A stretch of DNA of 7,464 nucleotides from Pseudomonadota bacterium. Its GTDB lineage: Bacteria > Pseudomonadota > Alphaproteobacteria > Sphingomonadales > SMXR01. Below, in pieces: positions 1 through 6,066 of the stretch. Within the stretch, counting starts at the first letter, position 1, and each line of letters opens with the position of its first letter. The stretch spans positions 1 to 7,464 of the forward strand of contig JACZYI010000087.1 in assembly GCA_022571175.1 (NCBI GenBank), read 5' to 3'. A program made the translations under genes and the position numbers. Below the pieces are notes generated by a model. The model was given only the letters and a program-made list of their open reading frames with translations. It was not told where the DNA came from and ran no database searches.

Positions 1-1
1 C

Positions 2-346
2 GGAGGCAGTGGAGATTCTCAAGTGATCGGAGCCGCCATGGGCACGCTGATTGGTGCCAGTATTGGCTCTTCGATTGGTCGCGAGCTTGACCGGGCTGAT
101 CGGATTGCGATGGAACAGGCCTATTACCAATCCCTGGAATATTCGCCATCGGGCGAGACCTCAACCTGGTATAACCCCGATAGCGGCAATTCCGGTTCCT
201 TCACTCCGAATGCTGCTTACCTGGCGAATGATAACGAATATTGCCGGGAATATACCCAGACCATTGTGATTGGTGGAGAGTCGGTCGAAGGGTATGGCAC
301 CGCCTGTCGCCAGCCTGATGGATCTTGGAAAATTATCAGCGGCTGA
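2..346 (+). CDS. 17 kDa surface antigen-like glycine-zipper protein (5' end outside window)
   Basis: This is the 3' part of a gene that enters from the left edge. The frame is open back to base 2 and reads GGSGDSQ before the first possible GTG at base 23, so that GTG is probably internal. The visible N-terminal part is a glycine zipper with small residues every fourth position (GAAMGTLIGASIGSSIGREL), as in the glycine-zipper 2TM domain of Rickettsia 17 kDa antigen-type lipoproteins. The C-terminal part has the usual small domain ending, with YCREYTQTIVIGG, a conserved GYGTACRQPDGSWKI and two cysteines that could form a disulfide. Such proteins sit in the outer membrane or periplasm; their biochemical role is not settled. 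The signal peptide or lipobox expected for the family would lie upstream of the window. It converges on the DUF423 gene with only 14 bases between stop codons. Confidence 0.82.
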   Translation, partial: GGSGDSQVIGAAMGTLIGASIGSSIGRELDRADRIAMEQAYYQSLEYSPSGETSTWYNPDSGNSGSFTPNAAYLANDNEYCREYTQTIVIGGESVEGYGTACRQPDGSWKIISG

Positions 347-360
347 GAAATTCGCGAACT

Positions 361-780
361 CTAGTCTTTTGAGAGCCCCGGCCAGAGAACCCGGAAGCTG
401 GCGATGCTGAGAAATGCCCAGCCTGCCAAAAGCGCCAGTCCGCCAATCGGTGTCAGGATGGAAAGAGGTCCGAGACTGCCAGGACCCATTATGCCCAGCC
501 AATAAAGCGATCCAGAAAAAAACAAAATTCCGGTTTGAAATCCAATACCGGCATAGGTAATGGCTCCCTGTTCCCGACCTTTGGCATAGAGCGAAAGAAC
601 CCCGGTTCCGAGCAAAGCAAGTGCGTGTGACATCTGATAATCAGCGCCTTCGCGGAACAAGATGAGCTGTTCAGGGCTGACCGTAGCTTCCAGACCGTGA
701 GAGCCAAAGGCGTTCATACCAACCGCCAGAAAGCCATTGATGCCGGCCAGCAGCAGCCAGATTTTATTATCACTCAGCAT
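361..780 (-). CDS. DUF423 family small integral membrane protein
   Basis: A 139-residue hydrophobic protein with about four membrane segments (roughly residues 7-25, 50-67, 72-92 and 105-130). It matches the DUF423 (YgdD-like) pattern: an AFGSHGL motif after the first helix, then YQMSHALALLG, then a FFSGSLYWLGI segment and TPIGGLALLAGWAFL near the end. The length is normal for the family. Its function is not known; it is expected in the inner membrane. Its ATG lies inside the end of the upstream lipoprotein gene (11-base overlap), so the two are probably co-transcribed and translationally coupled. The gene ends with TAG, 14 bases from the convergent surface antigen-like gene, and I see no clear hairpin terminator between them. 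Confidence 0.85.
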   Translation of the reverse strand: MLSDNKIWLLLAGINGFLAVGMNAFGSHGLEATVSPEQLILFREGADYQMSHALALLGTGVLSLYAKGREQGAITYAGIGFQTGILFFSGSLYWLGIMGPGSLGPLSILTPIGGLALLAGWAFLSIASFRVLWPGLSKD

Positions 781-1036
781 TACAAGCGGCCTCCTCCTTG
801 TTCATGGTGAAACTGCCATCTTTCTTTTGATAAAAAATAACCTGAACAACCATATTTCCCGGAGAATGAGCACGATACTCCTGACAGCCATCTTCATCCA
901 AAGCGTCAAGCGGGATCATATACATTTCGTCATCCACTTTCACGCTGCCCGGGGGCAGGCCATCCAGCACGTCATCACTATTGTTGCAGCTAAAGAGCAA
1001 CAGGCTAGCAATGAAAATCCAAAACACCATTCTCAT
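770..1036 (-). CDS. small hypothetical lipoprotein
   Basis: An 88-residue protein starting with a short lipoprotein signal: MRM, a hydrophobic stretch, and the lipobox LLFSC with the acylated Cys at residue 17. Asn-Asn-Ser-Asp-Asp follows the Cys. The mature part is acidic and has two more cysteines (C51 and C85) that could form a disulfide in the periplasm. Between them the segment VVQVIFYQKKDGSFTM looks like a beta-hairpin. I do not recognise a named family, and the role is unknown. The first ATG has a poor ribosome site; the second, at codon 3, would change little. The gene is first in a unit with DUF423, its TGA lying 11 bases inside that gene. It is transcribed away from the divergent gene at 1235. 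Confidence 0.72.
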   Translation of the reverse strand: MRMVFWIFIASLLLFSCNNSDDVLDGLPPGSVKVDDEMYMIPLDALDEDGCQEYRAHSPGNMVVQVIFYQKKDGSFTMNKEEAACNAE

Positions 1037-1053
1037 ATTTTATCGACCATTAT

Positions 1054-1077
1054 CTTCAATCATCCCGAGGCTTGAAG
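1054..1077. repeat. 6-bp inverted repeat in the lipoprotein leader region
   Basis: CTTCAA (1054-1059) and TTGAAG (1072-1077) are perfect complementary arms separated by 12 bases. They lie 18 bases upstream of the lipoprotein start on the minus strand. The site could be an operator or a weak hairpin in the mRNA leader, but a six-base arm pair can arise by chance. Confidence 0.3.
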
Positions 1078-1155
1078 CATTCATTATTTGGTGCCTGGTG
1101 TAAAGCCTGCGACAGTGTGTTTGCAAAAACGCAGAGCTATCATGCCCCAAAATAT

Positions 1156-1206
1156 GGACATTTGTCCGTACGGCCATGAGCCTTTATCACTAAGACATTA
1201 TTGTCT
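1156..1206. promoter_or_regulatory. cluster of short palindromes in the divergent intergenic region (candidate operator)
   Basis: Three perfect short symmetries lie within 51 bases between the divergent genes. They are GGACA-TT-TGTCC (1156-1167), CCGTACGG (1166-1173) and AGACA-TTAT-TGTCT (1193-1206). The first and third share the half-sites GACA and TGTC, the pattern expected of two copies of one dimeric repressor site. The first overlaps a possible -35 box and the third lies just downstream of the possible -10 box. This is inference from symmetry alone, and no regulator gene is visible in the window. Confidence 0.35.
1162..1190 (+). promoter_or_regulatory. weak candidate sigma-70 promoter for the 1235 gene
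   Basis: TTGTCC (1162-1167) and TATCAC (1185-1190) are spaced by 17 bases, each matching the sigma-70 consensus at four of six positions. The start of transcription would fall near 1197, about 38 bases before the GTG start. Other arrangements are possible, and the match is too weak to rely on. Confidence 0.25.
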
Positions 1207-1234
1207 ATGACTGGGGGAGCAAACAACGGGTCTG

Positions 1235-2542
1235 GTGATAATGACAGAAAAAGCGATTATTTTTATTGACGCTCCCTCGGAAGACGGCAGCGAAATTCCG
1301 CGGTCCATGATTCTGGTTGCGGGTGTGCCCTTGCTGGAACGTCAACTGCGTCAATTACGTGCAGCGGGTATCCAGAATGTCCTGCTGCTCTCCCGCCACT
1401 ACCCCGAATATCTGCATGAGAGACTGGGTGCCTTTAAAGGTGGCCCGGAACATGTTGAAGTTTTGGACGCGGAGTTTCTTGGAAAATCTCTTCTGGAAGA
1501 AGGAGAGATGGCGCTGGTGCTGGAAGAAGGCGTGCTTCTGGACCGGGAAATTCTGAAGGCCTGCCATGAGGCCGAGGGGTCCGTTCTCGCATGGTTTCTA
1601 GGAGATGTGGTCCGATATGGTGCCACTGCGGGACTTAAAATTTCCTCCGGCGACAGGCATGGGCTTTTTGCTTCTTGCACCAAAATCAATTCGGCTCAAA
1701 TGAGAGAGGCACAGGAAAGTCCGACATTTCAAAACTCTCCGCTCAGGGTTCTTTTGGGGATCGTCCTGGCCGATGCCGACTGTCAGTGGCTGGAGGTAAC
1801 AAGCCTGGGGAATGATGCAACCCTCTCCAAAAGGACGACCCAAACCATATTATGGCGACCGGTTCTCTCCCGGGATGATAGCACTCTCGCCGGTCGGGCA
1901 TTGTTGACACATTACGCCGGTAGTGATGGTGATTTTCCTGACCGATTTATTTATGATTTGCCTGCCAGCCCGTTGACTCTCGCCATCAGCAAATGGCGGT
2001 TTCCGCTGAGCACCATCCGCAGTCTCACATTTGGGCTGGGTCTGATGGTTGTCGCTCTTTTTTATTGGGGATATTTGGGGGTCGGGCTTGCTGGAGCGCT
2101 CCTCTTTGGGCTGTTGGCGGCCATCGAGCTAAAGCTGAAAAGGCTCAATGATCGTTCTGACCAGACGGCATCCCTCTTCAGACAGCTTTTGGATAGCATG
2201 GAATTTCTATGGTACCTGGCTATGGCCTATGCCCTTTGGTCTCTGGAGCAGAACCCGCTTCCCTGGGCTCTGGTGATATTGATCATTCTTTTCGCATTTG
2301 CCTGTTTGGAACAGAAGCATCTTGAAAAGAAAATAAATATTTCCAATGCCGGGAGGCTCAACGCCGGGGATCGCTTTATTCTCCTTTTTGGTGCCAGCCG
2401 AAATATGAGAATCTGGTTGCTGGTTCCATTTGCACTTGCGGGTATTATCCTTGCGGGATTATGGACCCTGGCGATCTACACCGCGATCAGCTTTTTTGTG
2501 GCCCAACGCAAAACCTTCTCCCGCCTGACTCGTACTGATTGA
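1235..2542 (+). CDS. nucleotidyltransferase/CDP-alcohol phosphatidyltransferase-like fusion protein with degenerate active sites
   Basis: A 435-residue protein. Residues 6-120 look like a nucleotidyltransferase Rossmann domain, with the family's PLLERQLRQLRAAGIQNVLL segment at about 32-51. The expected glycine-rich GxGxR loop is replaced by APSEDGSEIPRS, the usual PK lysine by arginine, and the metal-site strand reads LVLEEG. Residues 245-425 form a membrane domain with about five hydrophobic helices, placed like a CDP-alcohol phosphatidyltransferase. The family motif DxxDGxxAR...GxxxDxxxD reads A295, E298, L299, K302, R303, R316, D320, F324, so only one of the four aspartates remains. The layout recalls the bifunctional CTP:inositol-1-phosphate cytidylyltransferase/di-myo-inositol-phosphate phosphate synthase fusions, but catalysis of that reaction is doubtful. 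The GTG at 1235 or the ATG at 1241 could start it; a GGGGGAG at 1213-1219 is rather far from both. It stands alone and divergent from the lipoprotein unit. Confidence 0.7.
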   Translation: MIMTEKAIIFIDAPSEDGSEIPRSMILVAGVPLLERQLRQLRAAGIQNVLLLSRHYPEYLHERLGAFKGGPEHVEVLDAEFLGKSLLEEGEMALVLEEGVLLDREILKACHEAEGSVLAWFLGDVVRYGATAGLKISSGDRHGLFASCTKINSAQMREAQESPTFQNSPLRVLLGIVLADADCQWLEVTSLGNDATLSKRTTQTILWRPVLSRDDSTLAGRALLTHYAGSDGDFPDRFIYDLPASPLTLAISKWRFPLSTIRSLTFGLGLMVVALFYWGYLGVGLAGALLFGLLAAIELKLKRLNDRSDQTASLFRQLLDSMEFLWYLAMAYALWSLEQNPLPWALVILIILFAFACLEQKHLEKKINISNAGRLNAGDRFILLFGASRNMRIWLLVPFALAGIILAGLWTLAIYTAISFFVAQRKTFSRLTRTD

Positions 2543-2604
2543 TAATCCCGGTTGTTCTAAAAACTAGCTCATCACGAAAATGTTTATTATTCTTAATGGC
2601 CACA

Positions 2605-2615
2605 GAACCTGGTTC
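2605..2615. repeat. 11-bp palindrome upstream of the S8 protease gene
   Basis: GAACC-T-GGTTC is a perfect 5-1-5 inverted repeat in the 119-base gap between the fusion gene and the protease gene, 46 bases before the protease ATG. A further GTTC follows at 2619-2622. It could be an operator. It does not fit the alphaproteobacterial LexA box, because the direct GTTC repeats are separated by three bases instead of seven. Confidence 0.3.
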
Positions 2616-2661
2616 GGTGTTCAAATAAGAAAAGGCAAACAGTGAGAGACGGGGCAACAAA

Positions 2662-5007
2662 ATGATCAGAGTGATCAGAACATTATTATCAATGCTCTTT
2701 TGGGCGCTGGCAGTTGCAGCCTGCAGTAGCGGTTCGACTCCCGTACCATCGCCCATTATCACTCCGCCCCCTCCCTCCCCTCCACCGAGTTCACTCTTCG
2801 ATACGGCGGAGTTTCGATTGAATGTTGGGCTAGGTGAAATAAATCCCATTGCCTCATACGAACTGGGTCTGACCGGGGCCGGGGTGCTGGTAGGCGTAGC
2901 TGATACCGGTATCGACACGGATCATCCCGAATTCCTTGGCCGCATTCATCCGCAAAGTATGAATTTCGTTAATGACGGGCTTGGGATTGAAGCCGTGAGC
3001 GGACATGGAATTGCTGTGGCAGGTATTATCGCGGCTGCAAAAAACAATCTCGGAATTCATGGCATAGCCTTTTCCGCTGATATTCTGGTCTTGAAGGTTT
3101 GTGGCTCGGACACCACAACCTCGGCCTGCGGTCGACCTGATTTGAGGTTGGACGAAGACAACAATACACAAACCCTGATGTTTGTGGCCGCTATTGATCA
3201 CGCCATAGCTGTGGGTGCAAATGTAATCAATGTCAGTCTGGGATTTACCGATGTTGATGCACCGGACGCACTTCATACACAACTGCTTGGGGAGGCTCTT
3301 CGCCGGGCGGTGGAGGCCGGAATTCTGATTGTTCTTGCGGCGGGAAACGATTCCCTTGCAGACCCACAGGTACCGATCATTAATATTGCCCTCGAAGCGG
3401 ACCTGATGAACGGCATTCTTTTGGTGGGTGCGGTTGACCGTAATCAAGCGCTTTTCAGTTTTTCCAATCGGGCTGGATTTGGTCAGGATGTTTTTCTGGT
3501 GGCCCCTTCGGGGGTCACAACCACCTGGCTCAATGGTGGCTTAATTACAAATTTTGGTGGCACCTCCGCTGCCTCGCCCTTTGTGGCGGGTGCCGCTGCT
3601 CTCCTGTTCGAATTATTCCCCAACCTCACCGGTAGAGAGGTTGGTGAAATTCTTTTAATGACCGCCACTGATTTGGGTGCCGTTGGCGTTGATAGCTTGT
3701 TTGGCCACGGTTTGATAAATCTGGGGCTTGCCATTCAGCCTATTGGTACCCAGTCGATTGCCACCCAGAGTAATGGTGTCGAGCGTCTGGTGCCACTGGA
3801 TTTAACCGGCCTGCAATCATCGCTGGTCTTTGGTGATGCCTTTATCAATGCGGTATCCCTTCAACAGATAATGATGCTGGATGATTTTCGCAGGTCCTAT
3901 TTTGTTGATCTGAGTGATCGTGTGAGTCTGGTACAAAGAGCGGTGCCTTTACTCGAAGGGCGCGCTCGTAAGAGCAGGTTTTATAAACCCCTGTCTTTCA
4001 CCCTGACCGGTGAGGATAATCTGGGTTTTGTGCTCTATGAGAGAGGCCAGGAGTTCCAGCATCTGGCTGATGCGCTTCCAGAGAGCCAACGCGCGTTTCA
4101 GAGTTATAAACTTCCGCAGCTGTCCTATCAGGCTTTTATCTCCGATCAAACCTTGCTCAGTGTGGGTTACGGCCTGGCCACCAGTGATCTGGTGGTTGGC
4201 AATCTCACGGGTGATATCCAGAACAGTCTTCTCGGGTTCGGCTTTATGGGGGCGAGTGAGCTCTTTGGCGGTCGGTCCGGGCGCGGCCTCGGACTTTCCC
4301 ATCGCTTGAGCGATAGCCTGACATTGTCAATGGCCTCAACCATAGCCAGCACCACTGTCTTGGCCGATGGTTTGCAAGCGCCTGATCTTGGAGGCCAGGT
4401 ATATTCAACTGCGGTTCGGGTCACCAAAATATTCGGCGATCTGGCGTTCTCGCTTGAGACCGGCGCCATATTTGAAAAGAATTCTCTGTTGGGGTCATCC
4501 TCTGCTGGTGCTCTCAGCCTTGGCAGTAATGCAACCACAATCACAGGCCGCTTTGAGGCCTCCTGGCATCTGAGTGGTAAAACCAGGCTGGTGGGTCTTT
4601 TTGATCAGGGCTTGAGTAAAATTAAAGGCCCCACCGGCAGCCTTGTCGGGGGTTTATCCCGGTTGCGGTTCATGGGCTTCGGGGTGGCGTTGCAGCGGGA
4701 TGATTTTCTCATCCGCGATGGTAGCCTGGTGCTGGCTGTCTCCAGCCCGCTTCGTATTGAGAGTGGCCGGGCGACTCTGAACCTGCCCACCGGGCGTGAT
4801 TATGGGCAAGACCAGATACTCTACAGCCTGACCGATCTGTCGTTGACTCCCTCAGACCGTGAGCTTGATTTTGAGCTCAGCTATCGCTGGACTCCCGCGC
4901 CCTACAGCTCTCTTGAGATCAATCTGCTCCATCAACTTAATGCCGGGCATTCGGCTGTCACCCACAATGCTACCAGTATATTGCTGGGATTCAGGCGTAA
5001 TTTTTGA
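2662..5007 (+). CDS. autotransporter-like subtilisin (S8) protease, lipoprotein
   Basis: A 781-residue secreted serine protease. Residues 1-21 form a lipoprotein signal ending in the lipobox VAAC (Cys21), followed by a proline-rich linker (about 28-42). The S8 domain spans about 55-355 with the full catalytic set: Asp81 in ADTGID, His115 in SGHGIAVAG, the oxyanion-hole Asn229 in AAGN and Ser302 in GGTSAASP. The usual Thr after His-Gly is Ile117. Cys147 and Cys156 could form a disulfide. After a linker (about 360-435), residues 440-781 are a run of alternating, Gly- and aromatic-rich beta strands ending in Phe781, as expected of an outer-membrane barrel. The layout resembles the surface-anchored proteases NalP (Neisseria) and SphB1 (Bordetella), which mature other exported proteins. 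The ATG has a GACGGGG ribosome site seven bases upstream. The barrel call rests on pattern only; the substrate is unknown. Confidence 0.87.
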   Translation: MIRVIRTLLSMLFWALAVAACSSGSTPVPSPIITPPPPSPPPSSLFDTAEFRLNVGLGEINPIASYELGLTGAGVLVGVADTGIDTDHPEFLGRIHPQSMNFVNDGLGIEAVSGHGIAVAGIIAAAKNNLGIHGIAFSADILVLKVCGSDTTTSACGRPDLRLDEDNNTQTLMFVAAIDHAIAVGANVINVSLGFTDVDAPDALHTQLLGEALRRAVEAGILIVLAAGNDSLADPQVPIINIALEADLMNGILLVGAVDRNQALFSFSNRAGFGQDVFLVAPSGVTTTWLNGGLITNFGGTSAASPFVAGAAALLFELFPNLTGREVGEILLMTATDLGAVGVDSLFGHGLINLGLAIQPIGTQSIATQSNGVERLVPLDLTGLQSSLVFGDAFINAVSLQQIMMLDDFRRSYFVDLSDRVSLVQRAVPLLEGRARKSRFYKPLSFTLTGEDNLGFVLYERGQEFQHLADALPESQRAFQSYKLPQLSYQAFISDQTLLSVGYGLATSDLVVGNLTGDIQNSLLGFGFMGASELFGGRSGRGLGLSHRLSDSLTLSMASTIASTTVLADGLQAPDLGGQVYSTAVRVTKIFGDLAFSLETGAIFEKNSLLGSSSAGALSLGSNATTITGRFEASWHLSGKTRLVGLFDQGLSKIKGPTGSLVGGLSRLRFMGFGVALQRDDFLIRDGSLVLAVSSPLRIESGRATLNLPTGRDYGQDQILYSLTDLSLTPSDRELDFELSYRWTPAPYSSLEINLLHQLNAGHSAVTHNATSILLGFRRNF

Positions 5008-5069
5008 AAAATTTGAGCCAATTCTAAACGAATCCTTAAACATCTTCCGCTACAGTCTTCTTAAGCAAT

Positions 5070-5075
5070 TATAAC
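5070..5075 (+). promoter_or_regulatory. candidate -10 box close to the small exported protein gene
   Basis: TATAAC matches the -10 consensus at five of six positions. No good -35 lies 17 bases upstream; TTCCGC at 5045-5050 is 19 away. Transcription from here would begin near 5082, giving a leader of only about 14 bases before the ATG at 5096. Confidence 0.25.
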
Positions 5076-5095
5076 GCATTGGAATGAGGTTAGAG

Positions 5096-5461
5096 ATGAC
5101 GGCCCGGATAGCATTCATAGGCGCAGCAATCATAGGATTATTGGCAATAATTCTGACTTTGCTTCCTGTCCGGGCCACTCCGGTTCATTCCATGCCGGTT
5201 CATTCCATGGATGAGCCCCTGATGTGCAGCTCTCAGACCGAAGGCATGCTCTCAAGGCAGGCCGGTAAAGTCTGCGAATGCGTGTTCCGTCCAGCCGAGA
5301 AAGCCAGGAAACTCCCTGATCGCTTTGCCTGGGACTGTGGCATAAAACGCCCTTCGAACCAGTTTGTACCCGCCAATCTTGACAGCTATCCCTATGTTCT
5401 TCCCGAGGTGGTTGTGGTGATTGATCATGACAAAAAAAGCGAGCACCAAAAGAAAGACTAG
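5096..5461 (+). CDS. small exported four-cysteine protein of unknown function
   Basis: A 121-residue protein from the ATG at 5096. An in-frame ATG at 5084 would add four residues. The later start is preferred because GAGG at 5086-5089 lies six bases ahead of it, while the earlier one has no ribosome site. The N-terminus is a signal peptide or anchor (TARIAFIGAAIIGLLAIILT), possibly cleaved after VRA. Next comes a duplicated PVHSM. The remainder has four cysteines (C44, C60, C62, C81, including a CEC) that could make two disulfides in the periplasm. It ends with a basic, charged tail (DHDKKSEHQKKD). I recognise no domain. It lies 88 bases after the S8 protease on the same strand and may or may not be co-transcribed with it. 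Confidence 0.68.
   Translation: MTARIAFIGAAIIGLLAIILTLLPVRATPVHSMPVHSMDEPLMCSSQTEGMLSRQAGKVCECVFRPAEKARKLPDRFAWDCGIKRPSNQFVPANLDSYPYVLPEVVVVIDHDKKSEHQKKD
5180..5209 (+). repeat. perfect 15-bp tandem duplication inside a coding region
   Basis: CCGGTTCATTCCATG occurs twice head to tail with no mismatch (5180-5194 and 5195-5209). The unit is 15 bases, so the frame is kept, and it encodes PVHSM twice just after the signal segment of the small exported protein. Identity at the DNA level suggests a recent slippage event. Confidence 0.9.
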
Positions 5462-5577
5462 CCTCTTTTTTTAACCTCTTTTTCATCCCCGTCTTGTTCA
5501 AGTCCTGAAAAATCTTTAGGCTTCCGGGTCTCTAGAATTTGTCAGGATTATCAGGTCTGGAAAAGGGAGTGAGATTC

Positions 5578-6066
5578 TTGGTCAGAAAAATAAAAAAAGA
5601 TGAGGGCGACGCCTTTTCCCCGGAACCCGGACGCACGTCGCCGGGACGCTGGATTTCTTCAACCATCCAAAAGATGAAGGGTGCCACGGTGGCCAAGCTT
5701 GAAGATATGGTGGAGCGCTTCAACAGGATTCTACCCATTATAGAGGAAGCGGGCTTTCGAGTCAGTGAGATTGAAGCGGTGATGACGGTGCCACCCAGCG
5801 TCATTGCCCATGTACGCATCCGGGAGCTTCTGGAAGGCGACGAACGCGAGGCGTTATTGGCTGGCATTGCCCACCGCAAAATGGCCTCTCATTTCCTTCG
5901 TTCTCTTTATAAGGCGGCTGAATTTGGCAACAATGTTGACCTGCATGGATTTGAATATTTTGAAATCGAAGTGGAGTTCGGCATCATCCCAAGCATTACC
6001 GTCAAATTTGCGCCGCTGGATGGCATTGATGATGAGCTTGGCTATCGACGGGATGATACAGCATGA
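5578..6066 (+). CDS. conserved-looking protein with an internal duplication, coupled to nitrilase
   Basis: A protein of 162 residues if it starts at the TTG at 5578, where AAGGGAG lies eight bases upstream. An earlier TTG at 5539 would give 175 residues but has no ribosome site, and no in-frame ATG occurs until 5674. I recognise no family. The basic, disordered-looking N-terminus (about 1-35) is followed by two helix-plus-strand units. Residues 59-81 (starting GFRVSEIEAVMTVPPSV) and 124-146 (starting GFEYFEIEVEFGIIPSI) align without gaps and share G, F, E, I, E, P and S at the same positions, 65 residues apart. Each follows a helical stretch, which suggests an old duplication. There is no signal peptide, so it is probably cytoplasmic. 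Its TGA overlaps the nitrilase ATG by four bases, pointing to co-translation and perhaps a shared task. Confidence 0.72.
   Translation: MVRKIKKDEGDAFSPEPGRTSPGRWISSTIQKMKGATVAKLEDMVERFNRILPIIEEAGFRVSEIEAVMTVPPSVIAHVRIRELLEGDEREALLAGIAHRKMASHFLRSLYKAAEFGNNVDLHGFEYFEIEVEFGIIPSITVKFAPLDGIDDELGYRRDDTA
6063..6066 (+). other. ATGA start/stop overlap
   Basis: The nitrilase ATG (6063-6065) overlaps the TGA of the upstream gene (6064-6066). This is the classic arrangement for translational coupling and supports a two-gene operon. Confidence 0.9.

Noticed and set aside
1399..1689. Minus-strand open frames inside the fusion gene
   Set aside because: Low-complexity Ser/Arg/Pro-rich translations without domains, typical of antisense frames; the plus-strand frame has clear domain structure.
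2612..2622. Two GTTC half-sites considered as an alphaproteobacterial LexA box
   Set aside because: The known box is GTTC-N7-GTTC; here the spacer is three bases.
3949..4302. Long antisense and shifted frames inside the protease gene, such as this minus-strand frame
   Set aside because: They lie within a gene with clear catalytic motifs, lack plausible ribosome sites and have no recognisable domains, so they are shadows of the real frame.
5432..5472. A7G and CT7 arms followed by T-rich sequence, considered as a terminator of the small exported protein gene
   Set aside because: The stem would be almost entirely A-T pairs with a 25-base loop and no GC-rich hairpin before the T run, so it does not look like an intrinsic terminator.
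5494..5538. TTGTTC and TAGAAT considered as a promoter for the duplicated-motif gene
   Set aside because: The two boxes are 33 bases apart, and nothing resembling a -35 lies 16-18 bases ahead of TAGAAT.
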